Notes: generated by a model not told the origin, from the sequence alone. Positions 1 to 8,678 are shown, counted from the stretch's first letter. The stretch is DNA of 15,152 bases from Pseudomonadota bacterium (GCA_023458315.1 JAEXAH010000080.1:1-15152); one strand, 5' to 3'. Translations and numbers: made by a program.

Positions 1-6
1 TTAGAC

Positions 7-31
7 CGTGATGCAGAAAATCTGCATCACG
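7..31. repeat. Perfect 11-bp inverted repeat
   Basis: The arms at 7-17 and 21-31 are exact reverse complements (CGTGATGCAGA and its complement) around an AAA spacer. There is no T run on either side, so it does not look like a complete rho-independent terminator. It could be a dyad operator for a dimeric regulator, or the first stem of the structured region that continues to 160. I do not recognise it as the site of a known regulator. The plus-strand frame AGA-CCG-TGA stops at 9-11, so an upstream gene could end inside the left arm, but the window edge prevents checking this. Confidence 0.6.
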
Positions 32-44
32 TATTGCCCCTCGC

Positions 45-123
45 CGGGCGCGGGCATCCGCCCGCTTGGCCGCGCCCGCAATGGGCGCAGAAGCAGCGCG
101 CCTCAGATTAAAGGCGCGCTGCT
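45..123. repeat. Two GC-rich stem-loops upstream of a terminator
   Basis: Two perfect inverted repeats follow one another. Arms 45-53 and 70-78 pair over 9 bp with a 16-base loop. Arms 92-103 and 112-123 pair over 12 bp with an 8-base loop (CAGATTAA). With the repeat at 7-31 and the terminator at 131-160 they make a run of four hairpins in about 155 bases. This could be the 3' untranslated region of a gene to the left, or a small structured RNA read to the right. I do not recognise it as tRNA, 5S, 6S, SRP or RNase P RNA. Confidence 0.5.
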
Positions 124-130
124 CTAAGAA

Positions 131-170
131 AGCCCCCCGGTCCCTGTGGGCCGGGGGGCTCTTTCGTTTC
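131..170 (+). terminator. Rho-independent terminator, possibly bidirectional
   Basis: The arms 131-140 (AGCCCCCCGG) and 151-160 pair perfectly. C142-144 can extend the stem with G148-150. On the plus strand it is followed by CTCTTTCGTTT. On the minus strand it is followed by TTTCTTAG, so it may work in both directions. It could end a plus-strand transcript from the left. It is also the first terminator-like structure met by transcripts leaving the fliF operon on the minus strand. Confidence 0.7.
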
Positions 171-264
171 CGGAATGATTGCAACCGCTGTCGTGGTTGC
201 GGCGATGATCCTTGCCAGGACAAGCACTTCCGCGCACAGTGGCGGCCCTTTTCGTCGGGACGTC

Positions 265-603
265 ATGAACCATCACCGCCCCCATCCGCCCCATCATTGG
301 GAAGCCCGGACCCGCCGCCGATTGCGGCGGCGCACCGTGCTGACCGCCAAGCGCACGGCGCTGGTCGGGGTGGGGGCCACCTGCATGGTGGCGGGCATCG
401 CCTCGGTGCCGTCGCCATTGCCCATCGGCTTCGTGCTGTTCGCCATGGGGCTGTATTTCACCGCGCGCGGCTCCAAGGTGGCGCGGCGGGGGATCAAGGT
501 GCTGCGCCGCAGCCTGCCGCCGTTGTCGCGCGGCCTCAACGCCATCAAGCCGCGCCTGCCCGCCGCCATGCGCCGGTTCATCGAACGCAGCGATCCGGGC
601 TGA
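265..603 (+). CDS. Small basic inner-membrane protein of unknown function
   Basis: The 112-residue product has a His/Pro/Arg-rich start (HHRPHPPHH near residue 3) and a strongly basic stretch at 16-30. Two hydrophobic segments at about 31-48 and 52-67 are separated by a short SVPSPLP turn. A basic amphipathic tail runs to the end. This pattern suggests a membrane hairpin with both ends in the cytoplasm. The style, a Gly-rich helix, then a Pro turn, then a Gly/Leu helix, recalls small PGPGW-type membrane proteins, but that is only a resemblance. ATG 265 is preferred to an in-frame ATG at 175: codons 175-264 have weak third-position GC, unlike the rest, and ATG 175 lies just after the terminator. 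The GGGA before 265 is a weak ribosome binding site. It is convergent with the flagellar operon, with one base between the stop codons, and there is no evidence that it is a flagellar gene. Confidence 0.7.
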   Translation: MNHHRPHPPHHWEARTRRRLRRRTVLTAKRTALVGVGATCMVAGIASVPSPLPIGFVLFAMGLYFTARGSKVARRGIKVLRRSLPPLSRGLNAIKPRLPAAMRRFIERSDPG

Positions 604-604
604 G

Positions 605-2284
605 TTATACCTCGATCCGCGTCGGGGCGGGCGGGGCCGGGGGGAATTCCATCCAGCGGCTGCCCGCCTGGAACGACACCGTGCCCTTGGTGCCGACCAG
701 TTCGCTGGCATTGGTGAAGATGCCCAGGATGTCGCGGCGGAGGTCGGGGTCCAGCGCCGCGTCGGTGCGGATGATCAGGTCGAACAGCTTGTCCTGGCGC
801 CGGACCAAGCCGTCCAACTGCAAACGGCCCAAATGCGTCAGGTTCAGATCGACCACGAAACGATGGTCGTCACCCTTGCCGCCCGCCGTCTTGCCGTCGC
901 CTTCGTCAGCGCTGCCCTTGCGCACGTACAGCCGCACCGGCTCGACGGCGCCGCCGCCCAGCATGGGCATGGTGTACAGCCGCCAGTCGCCGTTGCCCAG
1001 CGGCCGTCCGGCCTCTTCCGCCAGGGCTTCCAGATCGGCCTTCAGGCGTCCGGCCATGTCGCGGCGTCCGGCTTTCTCCAGGCCGCGCACCGTGCCGTCG
1101 GGCAGCAGAGCGCGCACGTCGCCCGCGCGCAGGGCGCCGCCGAACACCGCCATGCTGGCGGCCAGACGTTGGTCCGGTTGCGGAATGACCCGCAGCAATT
1201 GTTCCAGGGCCTGCGGTTGGTTGGCGTTGGCCAGCACGTCCAGCGCCTGGGTCAGCACCGGCCAGCCCTGGGCGCCCAGGCCGCTGGCGGCGGCGGTGGC
1301 CGGGGGCGTGCTGGGCGGCAAGGGCGGCAAGGGTTGGCCGACCACCTCCAGGGTCAGGCGGGTTCCGGCGGGCAGATCGGCATGGGTGGGCACCGCCAGG
1401 GTGCCGACCGGCGTCCGCACCACCGCCTGACCGCCCGGCGGATGGGCGATCACCTCGCCGGGCAGCAGGCGCAGGGATGCGTCCGGCCCGGGGGGCGCGA
1501 CGGCCGGGGTCGAGACGCTGCCGGGCGGCAAGCCCGGCAAGCCGCCCATCCCGCCGCCATCGGCCAGCGTCACCCCGGCGATGCGCACGGTCAGGCGGGT
1601 TCCGGCGGGCAGGTCGGGCGGCAATCCGGCGGTGTTGATCGGGGCCGGGGCGGCGGCGGGGGATGTGCCGGGGGCGGGTGGCGCGGCGGGTTGGGCCACG
1701 GGATTGGGCGTTGGCGGTGCGGTTTCGCCGGGGGCGATGGCCGGACGGATCAGGGTGGCCGACAATCCCAGCGGCAGCGGCAGCGGCAGCGGCGCGGCGG
1801 ACGCCATGCCCGGCATGGCGATTCCGGGATTTTGCGGCAGGCCCGGCGGCGTGATGGGGCCGGGGCGTTGGCCCGCCGGGGTCGCCGGTCCGGGCGGCAA
1901 CGGCAGCATCAGGCCGGGCAGCGGCGCGTTCATGGCCGCCATGGTGACGCCGACCAGCGGGCGGCCGTTGACCGCCACCAGATAAAGCTGGCCGTTGGTG
2001 CCGCCGCCGACCATTTGCAGGGTCAGTTTCGATCCGGCGGCGAAGGCGGGCAGGGTTGTGCCGGGCTGCGCCTTGATCTGAAGGCTGCCGTCGGCGGTGA
2101 CGATCTCGACGCTGCCCTTGACGGCGCGGGCGGCGGCGGTGCCTTCCAGCACGGCGCCATCGGTCAGTTTCTCCACCGCCTGGGCGGCGGTGTTGGCCGC
2201 CGACGCGCTTACCGGCACCGGCCCGCCGCCGCCCGCCGTGGTGACGGCGGCGGTGGCCGGGGCGGCGGGGATGGCGTCGGCCAT
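605..2284 (-). CDS. FliK-like hook-length control family protein
   Basis: The 559-residue product resembles FliK in layout: a long Pro/Ala/Gly-rich, probably disordered N-terminal part and a compact C-terminal domain at about 434-541 (WRLYTMPM, then HRFVVDLNLTHLGRLQLDG, ending GTKGTVSFQAG). That domain resembles the Flg_hook domain, which FliK uses to switch FlhB export specificity. Three copies of a small module occur near residues 60-92, 224-238 and 285-317. Each has the form LPAGT(R/K)LTLxVxG, and the first and third are preceded by a G-T/S-L strand. An (LP)4 run lies at about 166-171. It is the last gene of the fliF operon, six bases after flhG, with GGAG about 10 bases before ATG. The classical fliK is at the other end of this window, so this is a second paralogue or a FliK-related protein with another job. 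Its substrate and role are inferred only from family and position. Confidence 0.7.
   Translation of the reverse strand: MADAIPAAPATAAVTTAGGGGPVPVSASAANTAAQAVEKLTDGAVLEGTAAARAVKGSVEIVTADGSLQIKAQPGTTLPAFAAGSKLTLQMVGGGTNGQLYLVAVNGRPLVGVTMAAMNAPLPGLMLPLPPGPATPAGQRPGPITPPGLPQNPGIAMPGMASAAPLPLPLPLGLSATLIRPAIAPGETAPPTPNPVAQPAAPPAPGTSPAAAPAPINTAGLPPDLPAGTRLTVRIAGVTLADGGGMGGLPGLPPGSVSTPAVAPPGPDASLRLLPGEVIAHPPGGQAVVRTPVGTLAVPTHADLPAGTRLTLEVVGQPLPPLPPSTPPATAAASGLGAQGWPVLTQALDVLANANQPQALEQLLRVIPQPDQRLAASMAVFGGALRAGDVRALLPDGTVRGLEKAGRRDMAGRLKADLEALAEEAGRPLGNGDWRLYTMPMLGGGAVEPVRLYVRKGSADEGDGKTAGGKGDDHRFVVDLNLTHLGRLQLDGLVRRQDKLFDLIIRTDAALDPDLRRDILGIFTNASELVGTKGTVSFQAGSRWMEFPPAPPAPTRIEV
1352..1612 (-). repeat. 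Exact 24-bp direct repeat within the FliK-like gene
   Basis: Positions 1352-1375 and 1589-1612 are identical over 24 bases. They encode the LPAGTRLT core of two of the three repeated protein modules. Identity at every codon suggests a fairly recent internal duplication or gene conversion. Confidence 0.75.
1769..1792 (-). repeat. Hexanucleotide tandem repeat (CAGCGG)x4
   Basis: Four perfect copies of CAGCGG on the plus strand encode alternating Leu-Pro in the disordered part of the FliK-like protein. Unit changes would keep the frame and add or remove Leu-Pro pairs. Confidence 0.8.
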
Positions 2285-2290
2285 GCCGGG

Positions 2291-3085
2291 CTAGCTCCGC
2301 AGCAGGCGCTCGACCAGCGCTTCCACGTCGGTGGCCGCCTCGCAATTGGGCGAGCGGGTCAGGATCGGCGTCTGGTTGCGGATGGCCTCGCGCACCTTGA
2401 GGTCGCGGCGGATGACCCCGGCCAGCGGCGGGCTGATCTTCAGGAAGCCTTCGCACGCTTTCAGCAGGGTGTTGTAGATGCGTTCCCCCTCGCGCGTTGA
2501 ATTGGCCATGTTGACCACGATGCGCATGTCGGTGCCCGGCCGCTCCATGTGCGTGACCTTGATGAAGGCATAGGCGTCGGTCAGCGAGGTCGGCTCGTCG
2601 GTGGTGACGACCAGGATGGTCCCGGCCTGCTGGGCGAAGTTGCGGGTGGTCTTTTCCACACCCGCCCCCAGATCGACCACCACCCGGTCATAGGAATTGG
2701 ACAGCAGCACCAGATCGTCGCCCAGCATTTGCAGGCGCGACAGCGGGATGTTGGCCAGGGTGCCGGACCCCGAGCGCCCGGCGATGACGTCGAAGCCGCC
2801 GCCGTCGAAGCGGGTGGTGGCCTGGTTCAGGGTCAGGCGACCGGCGACCACGCTGCCCAAATCGGTCTTGGGCATCAGGCCAAGCTGGATGTCCACGTTG
2901 GCCAGCCCCAGATCGCCGTCGAACAGCAGCACGCGCTTGCCCGCCCGCGCCAGGGCGTGGCTGAGGGTGATGGAAAACCACGTCTTGCCGACGCCGCCCT
3001 TGCCGGAGGCCACGGCGACGACGTTGCGGCCTTTCGCCCGTTGGGCGGGGCGGGGCGCGAGCGTGGGGGCTTCGGGCGTCGTCAT
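2291..3085 (-). CDS. flhG: FlhG (FleN/YlxH) MinD-like ATPase, flagellar number regulator
   Basis: The 264-residue product is a ParA/MinD-type ATPase. It has a deviant Walker A KGGVGKT at 29-35, DGDLGLANVD at 56-65, a Walker B-like VVVDLGAG at 135-142 and TTDEPTSLTDAYA at 161-173. A short helix near the C-terminus (DVEALVERLLRS) could serve as a membrane-targeting amphipathic helix, as in other FlhG proteins. FlhG dimerises on ATP, works with FlhF and limits flagellar number. The start is ATG 3085, whose ATGA overlaps the flhF stop; a longer open frame up to 3235 only shadows flhF. GAGG lies 10 bases upstream. The overlap implies translational coupling with flhF. The N-terminal extension has no clear DQAxxLR motif, the FlhF-activating element known from Bacillus FlhG. 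Confidence 0.92.
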   Translation of the reverse strand: MTTPEAPTLAPRPAQRAKGRNVVAVASGKGGVGKTWFSITLSHALARAGKRVLLFDGDLGLANVDIQLGLMPKTDLGSVVAGRLTLNQATTRFDGGGFDVIAGRSGSGTLANIPLSRLQMLGDDLVLLSNSYDRVVVDLGAGVEKTTRNFAQQAGTILVVTTDEPTSLTDAYAFIKVTHMERPGTDMRIVVNMANSTREGERIYNTLLKACEGFLKISPPLAGVIRRDLKVREAIRNQTPILTRSPNCEAATDVEALVERLLRS

Positions 3086-4092
3086 GGTGCGTTTGCCTCG
3101 TCGGTCCAGTGTGTTTCGTCGTTTTGTCGGGCGGGCGCCGGTTCCGGCGCCGCGGGAAGCAGCAGGCGGGCCAGGGACATGGCGGAAATGGGCGCCAGGC
3201 CGCTGGCCACATGGGGGCTGGCCGACACGTCGCACAGCGCCAGTTGGCCCATTTCGGCCCCGGCCAGCATGCCGCCCAGGCGGCGGGTGGTGTCCAGCTT
3301 GGTGGTGAACAGGCGGGTGGCGCCGATGGCGGCGAAGGCTTCGGCCACCTCGCCCGCTTCCATGGCATCGCCGCCCGCCGCCATCACCAGGATGGGCTCG
3401 ACGTCGGCGGCCTCGACCAGTTCGGTCAGGTAATCCATGTCGGTCTGGCGGAACGGGTTCAGGCCGGGACTGTCGATCAGCATCAGGTCGAACAGCCCGG
3501 CCGCCGCCTCGACGGCGCGGCGCAGGGAATCCGGGCCGCGCGCCTTGACCAGATCGATTTCCAGGATGCGGGTGAAGGCGGCCAATTGCTCGGTGGCGCC
3601 CGCGCGCAGATTGTCGCAGGTGATGATGCCGACCTGACGCTGCCTGAGCACGCTGCGCGCCGCCAGCTTGGCGGTGGCGATGGACTTGCCCGATCCCGGC
3701 GGCCCGACCAGCAGGAACGGGCGCGGCGCGCCGTGTTCGGGCAGGCAGGCGAAGGTGAACCCGGCCTCCAGCGCCGAGGCGCAGGCCAGCACCGGGTCGG
3801 CGATGCCGGTGGTGCGGGCGGCGTTGGTCAGCCGCTCCAGCAGCCGTTGCGGCAGGTTGTGGCTTTCCAGCGCGGTCTTGATGGCGTCGGCGGCCGAGGA
3901 CGGGTGGCTTTCCTCGAACATCTCGGCCACCGCCAGATCGGCGTCGGCGGGTTCCAGCGCGGCGGTGATGCGCACGCCCTTTTGCCCGGCGGCGCGCTGG
4001 GTCGAGACGATGATGGCGTCGTCGCCCAGTTCGGCGCGGACCATTTCCATGGCCTCGGCCATGGTGGTGGCGGTGAAGGATTTAAGCCGCAT
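3082..4092 (-). CDS. flhF: FlhF, SRP-type GTPase for flagellar placement
   Basis: The 336-residue product begins MRLKSFTA, typical of FlhF. It has a short B/N region to about residue 120 and a GTPase domain with the P-loop GPPGSGKS at 130-137. CDNLRAGATEQL at 159-170 stands where FlhF usually has a DxxRIGAxEQL motif. G3 is DSPG at 207-210 instead of DTAG, and G4 is TKLD at 264-267. The tail is Pro/Ala-rich. FlhF dimerises with GTP, localises to the pole and recruits the first basal-body proteins; this is family knowledge. The substitutions in G1 (GKS rather than GKT) and G3 keep the essential Lys, Asp and Gly. The start at 4092 follows the flhA stop by 27 bases, with a G6 tract 8 bases upstream as the ribosome binding site. 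Confidence 0.93.
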   Translation of the reverse strand: MRLKSFTATTMAEAMEMVRAELGDDAIIVSTQRAAGQKGVRITAALEPADADLAVAEMFEESHPSSAADAIKTALESHNLPQRLLERLTNAARTTGIADPVLACASALEAGFTFACLPEHGAPRPFLLVGPPGSGKSIATAKLAARSVLRQRQVGIITCDNLRAGATEQLAAFTRILEIDLVKARGPDSLRRAVEAAAGLFDLMLIDSPGLNPFRQTDMDYLTELVEAADVEPILVMAAGGDAMEAGEVAEAFAAIGATRLFTTKLDTTRRLGGMLAGAEMGQLALCDVSASPHVASGLAPISAMSLARLLLPAAPEPAPARQNDETHWTDEANAP

Positions 4093-4119
4093 CGGGGCGG
4101 CCCCCCGTCAGATGCCCCA

Positions 4120-6234
4120 TCAGATCACCCCCAATGTCTTGATGCGGGCCTTGGGGTGGATTTCCGCCTGACTGATGACCACCGTCACCGGCCGGAAGCG
4201 TTCGATGATCGACCGCACATAGGGGCGGATCATGGGGCTGGTCAGCATCACCGGCGTCTCGCCCTGCATGGCGAAGCGTTCGAAGGTCTGGCGCACCTTG
4301 GTGATGAAGTCCTGCAATTGCGACGGCGGCATGGACAATTGCTTTTCCTCGCCCTGGCCCATCAGGTTCTCGGCGAAAGCCTGTTCCCATTCCGGCGACA
4401 GGGTGATCAGCGGGATGAAGCCGCCGGGGCCGGTATGCTGGTCGGAAATCTGGCGGGCCAGACGGGCGCGGACGTGTTCGGTGATCAGGGTGACGTTGCG
4501 GGTGTGGCCGCAGGCTTCGGCGATGCCTTCCAGGATGGTCGGCAGGTCGCGGATGGAAATGCGCTCGCCCAGCAGGTTCTGCAACACCCGTTGCAGGCCG
4601 CCGATGGTGATCTGGGCGGGGATCAGTTCGGCCACCAGCTTCTGGTGTTCCTTGTCCATCTCGTCCAGCAGCTTCTGCGTCTCGGAATGGGACAGCAGCT
4701 CGGACATGTTTTCCTTGATCACCTCGGTCAGATGGGTCGTGACCACGGTGGGCGGATCGACGACGGTATAGCCGCGGAACAGCGCTTCCTCGCGGTTGCT
4801 GGTTTCGATCCACATGGCGGGCAGGCCGAAGGTGGGTTCCTTGGTCTTCTCGCCGGGCAGGGTGATGTCGTCGCCGCGCGGGTCCATGATCAGCAACTGG
4901 TTGGGCCGCAAATCGCCGCGCCCCGATTCCACTTCCTTGATGTAGACCACGTAGGTGTTGGCGGGCAGCTGCATGTTGTCCTGGATGCGCACGCTGGGCA
5001 TGACGAAGCCCTGTTCCGACGCCATGGCGCGGCGCAGGGACTTGATCTGGTCGGTCAGCTTGACGCCCTTGGGATTGTTGATCAGTTGCAGCAGGCCATA
5101 GCCCAGTTCCAGGCGCACCATGTCGATGCGCAGCGCGGTCGAGATGGGTTCCTCGGGGATGGGGGCCTGTTCCTGCTGCTGCTGCTGCACCTCCAGCGCC
5201 TCGCGTTCGGCGCGGGCGCGCTGGTTGCGGTCCAGGAAATAGGCCGCGGCCCCCATGCCCACGCCCAGCACGGCGAAGGGCAGGAACGGCATGTTGGGCA
5301 CCAGCGCCATCAGGAACATCAGGCCGCCCGCCGTGCCGACCGCGCGGGGATAGCCCGCCAACTGGCCGTACAGCGCCTTGTCCACCGCTTCCTGCACGCC
5401 GGCCTTGGTGACGAGCATGCCCGCCGCCACCGACACCAGCAGCGCCGGAACCTGGGTGACGAGGCCGTCGCCCACCGTCAGCTTGGTGTAGAAATCGGCG
5501 GCCTGGCTGAACGGCAGACCGCCCTGGACCATGCCGATGATGATGCCGCCGATACCGTTGATGGCGGTGATCATCAGACCGGCGACGGCATCGCCGCGCA
5601 CGAATTTCGAGGCACCGTCCATGGAGCCGAAGAACTGGCTTTCCGCTTCCAGTTCCTTGCGCCGCGCCTTGGCGGTGGCTTCGTCGATCATGCCCGCCGA
5701 CAGATCGGCGTCGATGGCCATCTGCTTGCCGGGCAGGCCGTCCAGGGTGAAACGCGCCGCCACTTCGGCGATACGGGTCGAACCCTTGGTGATGACCACG
5801 AAATTCACGATGATCAGGATGGCGAAGACGATGATGCCGATGACGAAATTGCCGCTCATGATGAAGCTGGCGAACGCGGCGATCACCTGTCCGGCGCCTT
5901 CGACGCCTTCGTGGCCGTGACTGAGGATCAGGCGGGTCGAGGCCAGGTTGAGGGCCAGCCGGATCAGCGTCGCCAGCAGCAGCACCGTCGGGAAGGACGA
6001 GAACTGCATGGGCTTTTCGATGAAGATGGCGACCATCAGCACCAGCACCGAGAAGGTGATGGAGATGGCCAGACCCATGTCCAGCGCCCAGGTGGGCAAC
6101 GGCAGGATCAGCGCGGTCAGGATGACCAGCACGCCGATGGCCATGATCACGTCGCCGCGCCTCAGCGCGGCATGGAACCGGCCCCAGACTGCCTTGGCGC
6201 CGTCGGCGGCGTTGGCCGCTCCTCCTTCGGCCAT
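4120..6234 (-). CDS. flhA: FlhA, flagellar type III export gate protein
   Basis: The 704-residue product has the usual FlhA length. Hydrophobic segments lie at about 28-48, 50-72, 80-98, 114-128, 130-149, 213-237, 258-276 and 301-334. The FHIPEP family signature follows near 149-180 (ITKGSTRIAEVAARFTLDG, then LPGKQMAIDADLSAG). A charged linker with five Gln (about 350-354) leads to the large cytoplasmic domain that binds chaperone-substrate complexes and forms the nonameric export ring. This is the proton-driven gate of the flagellar secretion apparatus in the inner membrane. ATG 6234 has GGGAG nine bases upstream. It lies 26 bases after flbD and 27 before flhF in the same operon. No other export-gate gene (flhB, fliP, fliQ, fliR) is in the window. 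Confidence 0.97.
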   Translation of the reverse strand: MAEGGAANAADGAKAVWGRFHAALRRGDVIMAIGVLVILTALILPLPTWALDMGLAISITFSVLVLMVAIFIEKPMQFSSFPTVLLLATLIRLALNLASTRLILSHGHEGVEGAGQVIAAFASFIMSGNFVIGIIVFAILIIVNFVVITKGSTRIAEVAARFTLDGLPGKQMAIDADLSAGMIDEATAKARRKELEAESQFFGSMDGASKFVRGDAVAGLMITAINGIGGIIIGMVQGGLPFSQAADFYTKLTVGDGLVTQVPALLVSVAAGMLVTKAGVQEAVDKALYGQLAGYPRAVGTAGGLMFLMALVPNMPFLPFAVLGVGMGAAAYFLDRNQRARAEREALEVQQQQQEQAPIPEEPISTALRIDMVRLELGYGLLQLINNPKGVKLTDQIKSLRRAMASEQGFVMPSVRIQDNMQLPANTYVVYIKEVESGRGDLRPNQLLIMDPRGDDITLPGEKTKEPTFGLPAMWIETSNREEALFRGYTVVDPPTVVTTHLTEVIKENMSELLSHSETQKLLDEMDKEHQKLVAELIPAQITIGGLQRVLQNLLGERISIRDLPTILEGIAEACGHTRNVTLITEHVRARLARQISDQHTGPGGFIPLITLSPEWEQAFAENLMGQGEEKQLSMPPSQLQDFITKVRQTFERFAMQGETPVMLTSPMIRPYVRSIIERFRPVTVVISQAEIHPKARIKTLGVI

Positions 6235-6260
6235 GGCTCAGTGCTCCCGTGCGGTCATGA

Positions 6261-7622
<1,362 letters not shown>

Positions 7623-7645
7623 GGCTTATGCCCCCCTGTTGCCGA

Positions 7646-7966
7646 CTAGCTGCGGTCGGTCTTGATGATTTCGGTCATGGTCACGCCCAGGCGGTCTTCG
7701 ACCACCACCACCTCGCCACGTGCCACCAGGCGGTTGTTGACGTAGATGTCGATGGCCTCGCCCACCTTGCGGTCCAGCTCGACCACGGCGCCGCGGCCCA
7801 GCTTCAGCAACTGGTTGACCTGCATGCTGGATTTGCCCAGCACGGCCGAAACCTGCACCGGGATGTCGTAGACCGCTTCCAGGTCGCGGGCGGAACGCGG
7901 CGTGTCCGGAACGTCGGCGGGGCGTTCGTCCTCGGTGTTGAAGTCGTTCAGGTCGAAATCGGCCAT
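7646..7966 (-). CDS. fliN: FliN, flagellar motor switch (C-ring) protein
   Basis: The 106-residue product has an acidic N-terminal tail and one SpoA/FliN domain at about 31-103. Recognisable parts are VYDIPVQVSAVLGKSSMQV at 32-50, LLKLGRGAVVELDRKVGE at 53-70 and VARGEVVVVEDRLGVTMTEI at 81-100. FliN forms the bottom of the C-ring with FliM and binds FliH to deliver export cargo. The length fits the family. AAGGG lies seven bases before ATG. It is 16 bases downstream of fliH and 23 upstream of flbD. FliM is not in this window. Confidence 0.95.
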   Translation of the reverse strand: MADFDLNDFNTEDERPADVPDTPRSARDLEAVYDIPVQVSAVLGKSSMQVNQLLKLGRGAVVELDRKVGEAIDIYVNNRLVARGEVVVVEDRLGVTMTEIIKTDRS

Positions 7967-7982
7967 GGGCTTACCCTTTCAC

Positions 7983-8678
7983 TCAAACCTGTTCGCCGGC
8001 CGGTTCGGCGCGGCGTTCGGGGGGCGCCAGCGCGCGTTCCACCGTATTCTCGATCTCGGACCACAGGCGTTCCTGGTCGCGTTCGGCGCCGCCATCGGCC
8101 CATTCGACGCGGGCGTCGCCCACATTCAGGCGGGAATCCGGCTGCACCACCACGCGGCCCTCGAAACCATGGGCCTGGACGGCGGCCTCCAGCTTGCCGC
8201 GCACGCCGTCCACCAGCGGCTCGGCCACCTTGACGATGATGCGCGGCTCGTCCAGCAGATGGCCGACCACTTCCTCGACCACGCGGGTGACTTCGGTGAA
8301 GGCGTGGGCCTCGCAGGCGGCGGGCAGCATCTTTTTCAGCACCGTCATGGCGACGCGCACGGCGGCGCGGGAATTGGCATCGTTGGCCTCTTCCTGCTGG
8401 CGGAACAGGGTGGACATCTGGTCGGACACCGCCGCCAGGGTGCTGGCGGTCAGGCGTTCGATCTGTTCGTTGGCTTCGGTGAACCCGGCCTGGCGTCCGT
8501 CCTCGAACGCCAGATTGCGGGCCATTTCCAGCTCTTCCTCGGAAAAGGTGGGCGGCGGCGGTTCCGGCTCGGCCTCCGGTTCGGCCTCGTCCTCGGCCTC
8601 CATTTCCTCCGGCGTGGGATGCCGGGGCGGGGGGGCGTCGAAATCCAGGTCGAACATGTATTTGCGATAGGACGCCAT
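7983..8678 (-). CDS. fliH: FliH-like regulator of the flagellar export ATPase
   Basis: The 231-residue product starts with a Pro/Glu-rich acidic segment (about 16-48), then AFEDGRQAGFTEANEQ (57-72) as a short Gly-spaced helix. A long helical stretch follows (72-140). It ends in the conserved FliH C-terminal part, including VVVQPDSRLNVGDARVEWAD at 176-195 followed by GG. FliH dimers bind the ATPase FliI, hold it inactive and dock it at FliN/FlhA. The gene follows fliG by three bases. The AAGG before ATG is only one base away, so translation may rely on coupling to fliG, or a later start such as Met8 may be used. FliI is not encoded next to it, unlike in enterics. Confidence 0.88.
   Translation of the reverse strand: MASYRKYMFDLDFDAPPPRHPTPEEMEAEDEAEPEAEPEPPPPTFSEEELEMARNLAFEDGRQAGFTEANEQIERLTASTLAAVSDQMSTLFRQQEEANDANSRAAVRVAMTVLKKMLPAACEAHAFTEVTRVVEEVVGHLLDEPRIIVKVAEPLVDGVRGKLEAAVQAHGFEGRVVVQPDSRLNVGDARVEWADGGAERDQERLWSEIENTVERALAPPERRAEPAGEQV

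Noticed and set aside
1..111. Short open frames at the left edge: plus frame open from 1 to TAA at 109-111, plus ATG 11 to TAA 125-127, and minus ATG 57 to TAA at 3-1
   Set aside because: All are under 40 codons, overlap the strong inverted repeats, have no convincing ribosome binding site and are mutually exclusive. One could be the end of a gene lying mostly outside the window.
199..218. Possible sigma-54 promoter before the small membrane gene (GCGG ... CTTGCC)
   Set aside because: The GG-to-GC spacing is 11 bases instead of 10, and the -24 element lacks TGGCAC.
175..264. Upstream in-frame start (ATG 175) for the small membrane protein
   Set aside because: The added 30 codons have poor third-position GC and start just after the terminator. 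The hydrophobic stretch it would add is noted, but ATG 265 fits the codon bias better.
66..1430. Long plus-strand frame across the left non-coding region, the small membrane gene and the FliK-like gene
   Set aside because: It runs out of frame through a terminator and through the small gene and antisense to the FliK-like gene. Its composition is Arg/Pro/Ser-rich and looks non-biological.
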